Shown: positions 8,784-17,899, numbered from the stretch's first letter. The stretch is DNA of 64,000 bases from Bradyrhizobium glycinis (GCF_016031655.1 NZ_JACCHQ010000011.1:124001-188000); one strand, 5' to 3'. The notes: generated by a model from the sequence alone, not told the origin. Translations and numbers: made by a program.

Positions 8784-10109
8784 ATGACCATGCGGTTGTC
8801 GCGGTTCTTTCTGCCCATCCTGAAGGAAAATCCGAAAGAGGCGGAGATCGTCTCGCATCGGCTGATGCTGCGTGCCGGCATGATCCGGCAGGAGGCTGCG
8901 GGCATCTATGCCTGGCTGCCGCTCGGGTTTCGCGTGCTGAAGAAGATCGAGCAGATCGTGCGTGAGGAGCAGGATCGCTCCGGCGCGATCGAGGTCTTGA
9001 TGCCGACGCTGCAGCTCGCCGATCTCTGGCGCGAGAGCGGCCGCTACGACGCCTACGGCCCGGAGATGCTGCGCATCGCCGACCGCCACAAGCGCGAGCT
9101 GCTGTACGGGCCGACCAACGAGGAAATGATCACCGAGATCTTCCGCGCCTACGTGAAGTCCTACAAGAACCTGCCGCTCAATCTCTATCATATCCAATGG
9201 AAATTCCGCGACGAGCAGCGTCCGCGCTTCGGCGTGATGCGCGGCCGCGAGTTTCTGATGAAGGACGCCTATTCCTTCGACCTCAACGAGTCCGCGGCGC
9301 GCGTCGCCTATAACAAGATGTTCGTCGCATATTTGCGCACCTTCGCGCGGATGGGGCTGAAGGCAATCCCGATGCGCGCCGAGACCGGCCCGATCGGCGG
9401 CGATCTCAGCCACGAGTTCATCGTGCTCGCCGAGACCGGCGAATCCGGCGTGTTCATCAATCGCGACGTGCTGGACCTGCCAGTGCCGGGCGAGGACGTC
9501 GATTATGAGAGCGACCTGACGCCGATCATCAAGCAATGGACCTCGCTCTATGCGGCGACCGAAGACGTCCACGACGCCGCGCGGTTCGAGCAGGAGGTGC
9601 CCGCGGACAAGCGGGTGAACACCCGCGGCATCGAGGTCGGCCAGATCTTCTATTTCGGCACCAAATATTCCGAGCCGATGAAGGCGCTGGTGGCGGGGCC
9701 GGACGGCGTCGACGTGCCGATCCATGGCGGCTCGTACGGCGTCGGCGTCTCGCGCCTGCTAGGTGCCATCATCGAGGCCTGCCATGACGATGCCGGCATC
9801 AAATGGCCGGAGGCGGTGGCACCGTTCCGCGTCTCGATCCTCAACCTGAAGCAGGGCGATGCCGCGGTCGATGCGGCCTGCGAGAAGCTCTATGCAGAGC
9901 TCACGGCCAAAGGCGTCGACGTGCTCTATGACGACACGGATCAACGCGCCGGCGCCAAATTCGCCGCCGCCGACCTGATCGGCATCCCCTGGCAGATCAT
10001 GATCGGGCCGAAGGGGCTCGCCGACGGCAAGGTCGAGATCAAGCGGCGCAGCGACGGCGCGCGCGAGACCATGTCGCCTGCAGACGCGGTCGCAAGACTC
10101 GTGGGCTGA
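8784..10109 (+). CDS. proS: Prolyl-tRNA synthetase, short form without INS editing domain
   Basis: This 441-residue class II enzyme charges tRNA-Pro with proline. Motif 2 (FRDEQRPRFGVMRGREFLMKD, counted as a region) and motif 3 (SYGVGVSRLLGAIIE) are present, with the C-terminal anticodon-binding domain after about residue 345. It lacks the roughly 180-residue insertion between motifs 2 and 3 that edits mischarged alanine in longer bacterial enzymes; the short form is usual in alphaproteobacteria. Two in-frame ATGs, 8784 and 8790, are possible starts and neither has a strong ribosome site. It lies 158 bases after the copper operon and 90 bases before the Lol genes. Confidence 0.97.
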   Translation: MTMRLSRFFLPILKENPKEAEIVSHRLMLRAGMIRQEAAGIYAWLPLGFRVLKKIEQIVREEQDRSGAIEVLMPTLQLADLWRESGRYDAYGPEMLRIADRHKRELLYGPTNEEMITEIFRAYVKSYKNLPLNLYHIQWKFRDEQRPRFGVMRGREFLMKDAYSFDLNESAARVAYNKMFVAYLRTFARMGLKAIPMRAETGPIGGDLSHEFIVLAETGESGVFINRDVLDLPVPGEDVDYESDLTPIIKQWTSLYAATEDVHDAARFEQEVPADKRVNTRGIEVGQIFYFGTKYSEPMKALVAGPDGVDVPIHGGSYGVGVSRLLGAIIEACHDDAGIKWPEAVAPFRVSILNLKQGDAAVDAACEKLYAELTAKGVDVLYDDTDQRAGAKFAAADLIGIPWQIMIGPKGLADGKVEIKRRSDGARETMSPADAVARLVG

Positions 10110-10139
10110 CAAGGCTGGTCGGCTGAATATTGTTCATCG

Positions 10140-10151
10140 CGCGATATCGCG
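10140..10151. repeat. Perfect 12-bp palindrome between proS and lolC
   Basis: CGCGATATCGCG sits about 50 bases before the lolC start. It may be an operator or chance in GC-rich DNA. Confidence 0.25.
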
Positions 10152-10199
10152 GCCGCCAATCCGGCCACAATTGACCCCGAATCATGGGATTATCGAGCG

Positions 10200-11480
10200 A
10201 TGGATGAGACCATGACCGACACCGTGCAAACCGCGCCTTTCGCGCCATTCGAGTGGATGCTGTCGGCGCGCTATTTGCGGGCGCGCCGCAAGGAGGGATT
10301 CATCTCGGTCATCGCCGGGTTCTCCTTTCTCGGCATTATGCTCGGCGTCGCGACGCTGATCATCGTCATGGCCGTGATGAACGGCTTCCGCAAGGAGCTG
10401 CTCGACAAGATCCTCGGGCTGAACGGCCACATCCTGGTCCAGCCCCTGGAATCGCCGCTGACCGACTGGAAGGACGTTGCCGACCGCCTCAGCCAGGTCG
10501 AGGGCATCCGGCTCGCGGCGCCGGTGGTTGACGGTCAGGCGCTGGCGTCATCGCCATGGAATGCCTCGGGCGTCCTCGTGCGCGGCATCCGCTCCGACGA
10601 TCTCAACAACCTCACCTCGATCGCCAAGAACATCAAGCAGGGCTCGCTCGAGGGGTTTGACGAAGGGCAGGGCGTCGCGATCGGCCGGCGCCTCGCCGAC
10701 CAGCTGTCGCTGCATGCGGGTGACAGCATTACGCTGGTGGCGCCGAAGGGCGCGGTCACGCCAATGGGCACCACGCCGCGCATCAAGCCGTACAAGATCG
10801 TCGCGGTGTTCGAGATCGGCATGTCCGAGTACGATCTCGGCTTCGTGTTCATGCCGCTCGCCGAAGCGCAGGCCTATTTCAACCGTAGCAACGACGTCAC
10901 CTCGATCGAGGTGTTCACGACCAATCCCGACAGGATCGACGCCTTCCGCAAGGCGGTGACGGAGGCGGCGGGCCGGCCGATCTTCCTGGTGGATTGGCGG
11001 CAGCGCAACTCGACCTTTTTCAACGCGCTCCAGGTCGAGCGCAACGTGATGTTCCTGATCCTGACAATGATCGTGCTGGTCGCCGCGCTCAACATCGTCT
11101 CCGGCCTGATCATGCTGGTGAAGGACAAGGGCAGCGACATCGCGATCCTGCGCACCATGGGCGCCTCGCAGGGATCGATCATGCGGATCTTCCTGATCAC
11201 GGGCGCCTCGATCGGTGTGGTCGGCACGCTGGTCGGCTTCTGCGTCGGCCTCGTGATCTGCCTCAACATCGAATCGATCCGGCAGTTCCTGTCCTGGCTG
11301 ACCTCGACCGAGCTGTTCTCGCCGGAGCTCTATTTCCTATCGAAACTGCCGGCCGAGATCGACGTCGGCGAGACCACGGCCGTCGTCATCATGGCGCTGA
11401 CGCTGTCGTTCCTGGCGACGCTGTATCCGTCGTGGCGCGCCGCGCGCCTCGATCCCGTCGAAGCGCTGCGGTACGAGTGA
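10200..11480 (+). CDS. lolC: Lipoprotein-releasing ABC transporter permease LolC/LolE
   Basis: This 426-residue inner-membrane protein, with LolD, extracts outer-membrane lipoproteins from the inner membrane and passes them to LolA. It has the MacB-FtsX architecture: one N-terminal helix (FSFLGIMLGVATLIIVMAVM), a large periplasmic domain (about residues 50-270), then three helices (VMFLILTMIVLVAALNIVSG onward), ending ARLDPVEALRYE. The EFxxxRY-like opening (WMLSARYLRAR) is typical. ATG 10200 has GAG nearby; ATG 10212 is an alternative. Alphaproteobacteria usually have a single LolC/E type protein (LolF-like), so this may serve as both subunits. Confidence 0.94.
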   Translation: MDETMTDTVQTAPFAPFEWMLSARYLRARRKEGFISVIAGFSFLGIMLGVATLIIVMAVMNGFRKELLDKILGLNGHILVQPLESPLTDWKDVADRLSQVEGIRLAAPVVDGQALASSPWNASGVLVRGIRSDDLNNLTSIAKNIKQGSLEGFDEGQGVAIGRRLADQLSLHAGDSITLVAPKGAVTPMGTTPRIKPYKIVAVFEIGMSEYDLGFVFMPLAEAQAYFNRSNDVTSIEVFTTNPDRIDAFRKAVTEAAGRPIFLVDWRQRNSTFFNALQVERNVMFLILTMIVLVAALNIVSGLIMLVKDKGSDIAILRTMGASQGSIMRIFLITGASIGVVGTLVGFCVGLVICLNIESIRQFLSWLTSTELFSPELYFLSKLPAEIDVGETTAVVIMALTLSFLATLYPSWRAARLDPVEALRYE

Positions 11481-11487
11481 GGGCCTG

Positions 11488-12192
11488 ATGGAGCAGCAGC
11501 AGGGGGCGGAAGATGTACCGGTCATTTATCTCCACGAGATAAAGCGGCAGTACTTGCAGGGCGAGGTGCCGTTGACGATCCTCGACGGCGCCAAGCTGGC
11601 GCTGTGGGCCGGGCAGTCCGTCGCCCTGGTGGCGCCGTCTGGCTCGGGCAAGTCGACGCTGTTGCATATCGCGGGACTGCTGGAAGCGCCCGATTCCGGC
11701 GAGGTCTACGTCTCGGGCGCGCCGACCTCCCAGCTGCCCGACATTGAGCGCACCCAGCTGCGCCGCACCGATATCGGCTTCGTCTATCAATCGCATCGGC
11801 TGCTGCCGGAATTCTCGGCGCTCGAGAACGTCATGCTGCCGCAGATGATCCGCGGCCTGAAGAAGTCCGAGAGCGTCAAGCGCGCCAAGGAGATCCTGGG
11901 CTATCTCGGGCTCGGCGACCGCATCACTCATCGCCCGGCCGAGCTGTCGGGCGGCGAGCAGCAGCGTGTCGCCATCGCCCGCGCAGTGGCCAACGCGCCG
12001 CGCGTGCTGTTTGCGGACGAGCCGACCGGCAACCTCGATCCTGCGACAGCCGAGCACGTGTTCCAGGCCCTGATGCAGCTGGTCAAGGCGACGCACGTGT
12101 CGATGCTGATCGCCACCCACAACATGGAGCTTGCCGGCCGCATGGACCGGCGGGTCTCACTGTCGCACGGCCAGGTGGTCGAGCTCGACTAA
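11488..12192 (+). CDS. lolD: Lipoprotein-releasing ABC transporter ATPase LolD
   Basis: This 234-residue ATPase drives lipoprotein release with the permease encoded 7 bases upstream. Walker A (APSGSGKST), Q-loop (YQSHRLLPEFSALEN), signature (LSGGEQQRVAIARA), Walker B (VLFADEPTGNLD) and H-loop (LIATHN) are all present. The Q-loop segment HRLLPEFSALEN is the one characteristic of LolD. Confidence 0.96.
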   Translation: MEQQQGAEDVPVIYLHEIKRQYLQGEVPLTILDGAKLALWAGQSVALVAPSGSGKSTLLHIAGLLEAPDSGEVYVSGAPTSQLPDIERTQLRRTDIGFVYQSHRLLPEFSALENVMLPQMIRGLKKSESVKRAKEILGYLGLGDRITHRPAELSGGEQQRVAIARAVANAPRVLFADEPTGNLDPATAEHVFQALMQLVKATHVSMLIATHNMELAGRMDRRVSLSHGQVVELD

Positions 12193-12243
12193 GAAACCTC
12201 GAAAACAACCCCATGCACAGTAGCCAAGTGCTTGGTGGGACTT

Positions 12244-12278
12244 GCGAAAAAATTCGGCGGCGGCGCTCCGCCGCCGCC
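12244..12278 (-). terminator. Rho-independent terminator of the oxidoreductase gene
   Basis: A 10-bp perfect stem, GGCGGCGGCG / CGCCGCCGCC (12256-12265 and 12269-12278) with a 3-base loop, is followed on the minus strand by GAATTTTTTCGC. It lies 7 bases after the stop of the minus-strand gene. Confidence 0.8.
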
Positions 12279-12285
12279 TCGGTCT

Positions 12286-13364
12286 TCAAGGCCTGATCAC
12301 CGTCAATTTGAACGGCCCGCCATTGGCCGCTGCGTGCTCCACGGCCTCGTTGGCATGATCGAGGTCGAAGGCTGTGGTCTCGTACTCCTCCAGCTTGAGC
12401 AACCCCGCGCGCACCAGCGCGATCAGGCGAGCCGCGGCATCGCGCGGATACATCCAGACGCCATGGATCGTGATGCATTCGCGCATGATCCAGTTGTAGG
12501 GCAGCTCCAGGCCCGGGCCGCCCTGCATGTTGACGCCGCCCATCAGCACGACACGGCCATTGGGCCGCACCGTCATGATCGCGGCGCGCACCACCGTCGT
12601 GGCGACGGAGGGCGGCATAATATCGAGCGCGCAATCGATGGGGCCAGGCGCCGCGCGCTTCATCAGCTCGCGGTCGTCATTCTCGTTGCCCGTCAGCTTC
12701 ACCGGCCTGACGCGCGCGCCATAGCGACGCACGAGTTCGGCGAGCATCTTCTCGTTGCGGCCCGGCGCCACGACACAGGCCGCGCCCATCGCGAGCGCCA
12801 CGGCCACGGCGGCGCTGCCGAAATTGCCGGTCGCACCGCTCACGAGCACGGTCTCGCCGGGCTGCAGCCTTGCGGCAAGGAAGCCGCCATAGGGCACGAG
12901 CATGGTGCCGAGCACGCTCCATTGGGTGGCCTCGGCCTCGCTGAGTTCGCCGAGCCGCGTCACGTTCTCTGTCGGCACCCTCATCCGCTCGGCGAAGGAG
13001 CCGTGGTGGAAATATTTCTGCAGCCGCATGCCGCCTTCGCCGCGCGCGCTCACACCCTGCAGGTGAATGTCGGGAGCGATCGCGTCGTCGCGCGAGCGCA
13101 CCGTCGGATCGCAGAGCACCCAGTCGCCCACGGACAATTTCGTTGCGTCCGGGCCGATCGCGCGCACGCGGCCGACGCCGCCGGCTCCGGGAATGACGGG
13201 CAAGTCCAACGCGTATTTGCGTTGGCCGCTGAACACCTCGTTGGAATAGGACAGCACGCGGTGGCGACGACATCGACGATCACCTCGCCGGTGCCGAGCA
13301 CAGGTTCGGGAACCTCCTCGACGACCAGTGGGGATCCGAAAGATTTGAGTACGGCAGCCTTCAT
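12286..13364 (-). pseudogene. MDR-family alcohol dehydrogenase, broken by a one-base frameshift
   Basis: The product would be a medium-chain NAD(P)-dependent oxidoreductase of about 359 residues. It starts at ATG 13364 (MKAAVLKSFG, GAAGG upstream) and runs to about 13260, where the frame changes. The rest continues in the -1 shifted frame as VLSYSNEVFSGQ, then the GroES-like fold, the Rossmann motif (SGATGNFGSAAVAVA) and the C-terminus. The junction reads ACCGCGTG where ACCCGCGTG would restore the frame, so one C is missing near 13259-13262. It may be a true pseudogene or a sequencing error. It is divergent from an HTH regulator that probably controls it. Confidence 0.8.
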
Positions 13365-13381
13365 GATGTTGACCTTCGTTC

Positions 13382-13400
13382 GCACCTCATTGTGAGGTGC
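13382..13400. promoter_or_regulatory. 19-bp palindromic operator candidate between oxidoreductase and HTH regulator
   Basis: GCACCTCA-TTG-TGAGGTGC has perfect 8-base arms. It lies 18 bases upstream of the oxidoreductase start and 86 bases upstream of the divergent regulator start. This is the natural position for an operator shared by both promoters. Confidence 0.6.
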
Positions 13401-13485
13401 ACGGAATATGCGAGGGCTGTTGTGCGGCAGGAAGGCCTGGTATTATCCTAGTATTCCGAGGGCCCTCCATCGAGGAGCGAAATCA

Positions 13486-14271
13486 ATGGCCGATCCACGC
13501 CGCGTCGAGTTCGGGGATTTCCTGAGGTCCCGCCGCGAAAAGCTGTCGCCAAAAGCGGTCGGACTCCCGATGGGCAGGCGTCGGCGCACCGCAGGGCTGC
13601 GCCGCGAGGAGGTCGCGCAGCTCGCCGGCATCGGCGTCGACTGGTACGTCCGTCTCGAGCAGGGCCGCACGGTCAGCCCGTCCGTCACCACCGTGGATGC
13701 GCTGGCCCGGGCCCTCCGTCTCAGCAAGACGGAGCATGCGCATCTGAAGGCGCTGGCCCGTGATGGTGCAAGAAGCGCGTTCACGCGCGAAATCGTGCCA
13801 CCGTCGATCCGGCGGATGATCGAGAGTCTGCATCAGCCGGCTTACATCACCGGGCGGCGCTGGGACGTGCTGGCCTGGAATGCGGCGGCGGAGGAGGTCT
13901 TTGGCTTTAGCCAATTCCCAGAGCGGGATCGCAATACGCTGCTGCTGGTCTTGACGAACAAGCAGACTAGAAAATTCTACGGCGCGAGCTGGACCGAGGT
14001 CGCCAAGCGCATGGTCGCGATGTTCCGCGCCACGCACGACGTCTGGGCCGGCGATCCCGCCTTCACGGAGCTGCTGACGCGACTGCGCGAGGGCAGCCCG
14101 GAATTCGTCGAATGGTGGGAGGCGCACGACATCCGCAGCACCATCTCGGGCAGCAAGACCATGCACCATCCGACCAAGGGCGTGCTGCACTTCGAGCACA
14201 CCAGCTTCCAGGCCAACGACGACCCGGCGCTGAAGCTCGTGATCTATACGCCGGTTGATGGTAGGGACTGA
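13486..14271 (+). CDS. Helix-turn-helix transcriptional regulator with MmyB-like ligand-binding domain
   Basis: This 261-residue regulator has an N-terminal XRE-type HTH (about residues 8-85: RTAGLRREEVAQLAGIGVDWYVRLEQGR) and a C-terminal MmyB/MLTR ligand-binding domain (about 100-255; WDVLAWNAAAEEVFG, HHPTKGVLHFEHTSFQ). Members of this family often repress a divergent oxidoreductase gene and respond to small molecules. ATG 13486 has GAGGAG upstream and follows a short untranslated leader. The ligand is unknown. Confidence 0.92.
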   Translation: MADPRRVEFGDFLRSRREKLSPKAVGLPMGRRRRTAGLRREEVAQLAGIGVDWYVRLEQGRTVSPSVTTVDALARALRLSKTEHAHLKALARDGARSAFTREIVPPSIRRMIESLHQPAYITGRRWDVLAWNAAAEEVFGFSQFPERDRNTLLLVLTNKQTRKFYGASWTEVAKRMVAMFRATHDVWAGDPAFTELLTRLREGSPEFVEWWEAHDIRSTISGSKTMHHPTKGVLHFEHTSFQANDDPALKLVIYTPVDGRD

Positions 14272-14329
14272 TCGACGCAGGCTTCAGCTTCTGAACAGCG
14301 ACTGGCAAGCCTCGTCGCTCGCAGCGCGC

Positions 14330-15634
14330 TCATGGCGCGGCTGCGGCGGAAGGCGCTGCGCTGGCGTTCGGCAGGGGACCTGCTGTCCAGGGAGTATCCG
14401 TCCAGGTCGTCGGCTGCAGAGGATTCGCTGGCCAGGCTTTTGCCGGGGCTGTCGTCGCCGATGTGCACGACGTCCCGAGCTGCGTCCACACCGACGGCAA
14501 ACCGGTCAAATCGATGTTGAAGCGCGTGACGTCTGCCTTACCCTCTGGTTCCGGTGTGGTTTCCCGGACCTGCAGAGAGTGCGAGGCCAGCACCGCTTTA
14601 ACCATGTCGGGATCGACGGCGCCGTTCCAGACCTCGTACTTTCCGAACCGCACCGGAGGTCCTCCCGCGTGCTTGCTGAGATCGGCACTGGCTGCCATCT
14701 GGATCGTTCTCTGGCCGGTGCCGGCTGCGTCGATCTCGCCCATGAACAGCAGCGGCACGCGATTCTTGCTTTCGCAATAGAGGCGCCATTCCATGGTCCG
14801 GAACGACGCAGCGCTTTCCTTCTTCACCGCAGCCATCTTGCTGATGAAGGGCCGCGCTCCTTTCTCCAGCCGCCACATCGTTTCGGCGAGCGGTCGCGTG
14901 TCGATGCCGAAACCGTAGAGCTCGGATCGCGTCAGCACGTGCAGGCTTTCGAACTTCACCGTCCGGATCAGGGAATCGAGCTCGCGACTAATTCCCATCG
15001 CTGCGATGAACGCGGCGCGATCGCGATCTGCCGCCAGGAGCCGGCGACGCCTGTATTCCGCGACGGCCGCCGGATCAGGCCGTCCAGCAAAGGCGAGCAC
15101 CAGCCTGGAATTATGCACCGCCATTGTTGCGTCGGGGGCGACTTCGCGCGATGTCGCCCCGAGAAGCACGTATCCACAGGCCGAGTTGCACATGGCACGG
15201 TAAGTGGTGAGCTCGGCCTCGATCTCGCCGCTTGCGTTCTTGAGCTTCAGGCACGCGGCGTCCGCCTGCGTGCCCGCCGCGCAGGCGGTCGCGATCGTCC
15301 GGCCAACCCTGGCGATCGCCTTGCGGCTGCGCAGCAACCGCGCGATCGCGTAGGACTGCTCGACGTTGCCGCCCGGCGAATGGAGATAGATCGGACGCTG
15401 CAGGTCCTTGACGGTGGCGAGGAAGCGGCGAACGCGCAGCGCAGCCTCCCGATCGATCTCGCCCTCGATCGCGATCCAGCGATCGCAGCCCGGACCGCAT
15501 ACGTCGGCCGGCCCCTTGGCGAGATAGATCGTCAGCCTGGAGGCAAATCTGGCTTTCTCGGCCGGCGTTGCTTCGGCACGTAACGTGCCCGGAAGCAACA
15601 GCAAGGCAAGGAGAAGCAGGATGCGGGCGAGCAT
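14330..15634 (-). CDS. Exported ClpP/crotonase-fold serine protease-like protein
   Basis: This 434-residue protein has a clear signal peptide (residues 1-20, ending TLRA). Residues 50-200 look like a ClpP/crotonase fold: HSPGGNV (85-91), then CNSACGYVLLGA with Ser151 as likely nucleophile, and His174 in MAVHNSRL. This matches the periplasmic COG3904-like group rather than cytoplasmic ClpP. The C-terminal half (about 230-400) shows no motif I know, and the end is Ala/Pro-rich. No strong ribosome site is seen before ATG 15634. The substrate is unknown. Confidence 0.8.
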   Translation of the reverse strand: MLARILLLLALLLLPGTLRAEATPAEKARFASRLTIYLAKGPADVCGPGCDRWIAIEGEIDREAALRVRRFLATVKDLQRPIYLHSPGGNVEQSYAIARLLRSRKAIARVGRTIATACAAGTQADAACLKLKNASGEIEAELTTYRAMCNSACGYVLLGATSREVAPDATMAVHNSRLVLAFAGRPDPAAVAEYRRRRLLAADRDRAAFIAAMGISRELDSLIRTVKFESLHVLTRSELYGFGIDTRPLAETMWRLEKGARPFISKMAAVKKESAASFRTMEWRLYCESKNRVPLLFMGEIDAAGTGQRTIQMAASADLSKHAGGPPVRFGKYEVWNGAVDPDMVKAVLASHSLQVRETTPEPEGKADVTRFNIDLTGLPSVWTQLGTSCTSATTAPAKAWPANPLQPTTWTDTPWTAGPLPNASAAPSAAAAP

Positions 15635-15803
15635 GTAAGGATCGACTGCGCGAAGGACGGCTGGGATGGACGCTATACGATGACTGGCGCGGCCACAACT
15701 TGCGGCCGCGTGCGCGATGCGCATTGTTTCGGATCGACGTCTGGCGCGGTGCGCATGAGGCGATGTGAATCGCCAGCGGGATTCCTGATCAACGAGGGCG
15801 GCT

Positions 15804-16685
15804 TCATTCCCGGGAGGTCGGATTCAGGCCACTTGAACGCTCCAGCTTCATCTGTGTCATGGCGACGCCGGAGATTGCGAGCAGCCCGCCGACGATCAGT
15901 TTCGGCGTCATCTGCTCACCGAGGAACATCACGCTCGACATCAAGGCGAACACCGGAAGCAGCAGGCCGAAAGGTGCGATGCGGCCCATGGAGCAACGCG
16001 CGATCAGCCAGAACCAAAGGCCAAACCCGACAATTCCGCCGATGAAGATGGTGTAGGCGAGCGCCAGCCAGCCACGTCCATCCGCCGTGACGAGGCTCGT
16101 CGTTTGGCCGTATTCAAGGAGCAGCGACATCAGCATCACCTGTGGCACCGTTAGCAGCGACGACCACCCCATCAGCATCAGGGGATCGAAAGGCCCGTAG
16201 CGCTTCGTCAGGACGTTGGACACGGCGAATGCGAAGGCGGCCCCGATCACCAAGAGGAGCGGAAGCGGCTTTGCCGCCAGGTCGGGCCCCGCTGCCAGCA
16301 CAATCACGCCAAGGAATGCGAGCACCACGCCGGCGGAGCTGGCGAGCGACGGCCGCTCCGCGAGCAACGGCCAGGCCAGCAGAACCGCGAAGGGCGGGGC
16401 GAGCTGATAGGCAACGGCCGACATGCTTCCCGAGCCGAGCTCAAGGCCGACATAGAACAGCCCGAAATTCAGCCCACCCAGGAAGATCGAAATGGCAGCG
16501 ACAGGGCCGAGCTGCTGGCGCGTGGGCCTCTTGACGAACGGAACGAGCAGCAGCGCGATCGCCAGGAAGCGCATGGCAAGGAAGAAGAGCGGCGGAAACT
16601 CCGCGACGCCCACCTTGATGACCACGAACTGATAACCCCAGAGCAGGGGGACGGCCACCGCACAGACCATCTGGATCGCAGACAT
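15804..16685 (-). CDS. EamA/DMT-family transporter
   Basis: This 293-residue inner-membrane protein has ten predicted helices and two EamA repeats, starting with PLLWGYQFVVIKVG and including LGGLNFGLFYVGLELGSGSMSAVAYQLAP. Members export amino acids or other small metabolites. AAAGGAAC precedes ATG 16685. It lies 71 bases downstream of a tetR gene, with the palindrome GACCGATCGGTC between them, so it is probably repressed by that regulator and induced by its ligand. Substrate unknown. Confidence 0.92.
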   Translation of the reverse strand: MSAIQMVCAVAVPLLWGYQFVVIKVGVAEFPPLFFLAMRFLAIALLLVPFVKRPTRQQLGPVAAISIFLGGLNFGLFYVGLELGSGSMSAVAYQLAPPFAVLLAWPLLAERPSLASSAGVVLAFLGVIVLAAGPDLAAKPLPLLLVIGAAFAFAVSNVLTKRYGPFDPLMLMGWSSLLTVPQVMLMSLLLEYGQTTSLVTADGRGWLALAYTIFIGGIVGFGLWFWLIARCSMGRIAPFGLLLPVFALMSSVMFLGEQMTPKLIVGGLLAISGVAMTQMKLERSSGLNPTSRE

Positions 16686-16702
16686 CGCATTGTTCCTTTC
16701 AC

Positions 16703-16714
16703 GACCGATCGGTC
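16703..16714. promoter_or_regulatory. TetR-type operator upstream of the DMT transporter
   Basis: GACCGATCGGTC is a perfect 12-bp palindrome located 18 bases before the transporter start. A close variant lies before the tetR gene (17385-17396). Confidence 0.65.
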
Positions 16715-16756
16715 TAAATATCGACGCGCCGACGCCGGAGGGGCGTCTGTTGGTGG

Positions 16757-17371
16757 TTACGTTACGAAGCGGTCGAGCAGGGCGTCAGCAGTGGCTTGCG
16801 ATGCGGCCCGTGCGGGCGCCGTCTTGCTGACCACGCGCAGCCCTTCGACGAAACAGACGAGAATGCGGGCGGCGCTTGCGGGCTCGACGCCGTCGGCCAG
16901 CCTGCCGGCCGTCTTCGCACGGGACAATGCATCCACCAGCCTGGCCTCCATCGTCTTGAAGAAGCCCGCGGCGCGTCGCGCGACCTCGGCGTCCTTCCCG
17001 GCCAGCTCCATGGCTGTGGCCACAAGCAGGCAGCCGCGGCGCCCATGGGCGCCGCTGGTGCGGTCGACATAGCCGGCAAGGAAAGCCCGCAAGCCATCGA
17101 CCGGATCCCTGTGTGGGGCGAGTTCGACATCCATCCGTGCGATGGCTTCGGCGATGTAGCGATCAAGCGCGAGCAAGAACAGCGAATGCTTGTCGCCGAA
17201 CGCGGCGTAGAGGCTGCCGCGCGACAGCCTGGTCGCGCGAAGAAGATCCGGCAGCGCCGTAGCATGGTAGCCGCGCGACCAGAACACGTCCATCGCGCAT
17301 CCGACGGCGGCGTCAATGTCGAAGCTTCGCGGTCGGCCGCGGGGCGATTGCACTGAGGTCTGTCGGGCCAT
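16757..17371 (-). CDS. TetR/AcrR-family transcriptional regulator
   Basis: This 204-residue repressor has an N-terminal TetR HTH (about residues 13-60: AAVGCAMDVFWSRGY, LLRATRLSRGSLYAAFGDKHSLF) and a variable helical ligand domain ending in a TetR_C-like region. I chose ATG 17371 as the usual length; an ATG at 17398 would add nine residues. It probably represses itself and the downstream DMT transporter through matching operators. Confidence 0.92.
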   Translation of the reverse strand: MARQTSVQSPRGRPRSFDIDAAVGCAMDVFWSRGYHATALPDLLRATRLSRGSLYAAFGDKHSLFLLALDRYIAEAIARMDVELAPHRDPVDGLRAFLAGYVDRTSGAHGRRGCLLVATAMELAGKDAEVARRAAGFFKTMEARLVDALSRAKTAGRLADGVEPASAARILVCFVEGLRVVSKTAPARAASQATADALLDRFVT

Positions 17372-17384
17372 TCTAGATATATAG

Positions 17385-17396
17385 ACTAATTGGTCC
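17385..17396. promoter_or_regulatory. Second TetR-type operator, upstream of tetR
   Basis: GACTAATTGGTC matches the transporter operator GACCGATCGGTC at 9 of 12 positions, with both outer half-sites kept. It sits in an AT-rich segment that probably contains the tetR promoter, as expected for autorepression. Confidence 0.6.
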
Positions 17397-17399
17397 ATA

Positions 17400-17899
17400 T
17401 ATCGCAAGGGAACCTTCGACCCCGCGCTTACGGCGCCGCCCGCGGGAGGTCTACTGCGAAAAATACGGATTGGCGACACAACTCGCCGAACGTCCCACCG
17501 CCAGAAACCTGGATTGCGCGAGCGAGTGGAGCGGCTGGATCCGTGCCGAACATGCGCAAGCGAGCTTGCGATTGATGCGCGCACGAATGTGATGAATGCC
17601 AGCGAAAATATGGCGACAATGGGATGAGCAACTCACCCGCGCTTTGCGACTTTCCCATCACGCGAATGTGCGCGCGACGATGTTACGCGCGCATGCAGTT
17701 GATCTCGTCGCGTCGACGCTGAAACGGCTGAAAACCCTTGTTTCAAAGGGTTTCCACGCACGCGTCGATTAACATTCGTTAATGAGCGAGGTCCTTTCGA
17801 TCGCACTGTGGCGTCGGGGTTACAGCAATTCCGTCGATCGCTGTTATGACCAACGCCACGGCCCGGGGGCCTCTCTGAAGAAACTGGAACGGGAATCAA
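17400..17899. other. Intergenic region upstream of the Omp25-like gene
   Basis: No gene is supported in these 500 bases. They contain an inverted repeat AAACCCTT / AAGGGTTT (17732-17753, 6-base loop) and a palindromic TTAAC-ATTC-GTTAA (17769-17782), both in the part close to the porin-like gene and likely to be in its promoter or leader. Confidence 0.4.
17769..17782. promoter_or_regulatory. TTAAC-N4-GTTAA palindrome in the outer-membrane protein leader
   Basis: The two TTAA blocks are six bases apart, one short of the classical CtrA spacing. The palindrome may bind another regulator. It lies about 118 bases before the start codon. Confidence 0.3.

Noticed and set aside
17769..17782. A CtrA binding site before the Omp25-like gene
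   Set aside because: The TTAA blocks are six bases apart rather than seven. It is kept only as an unnamed palindrome.
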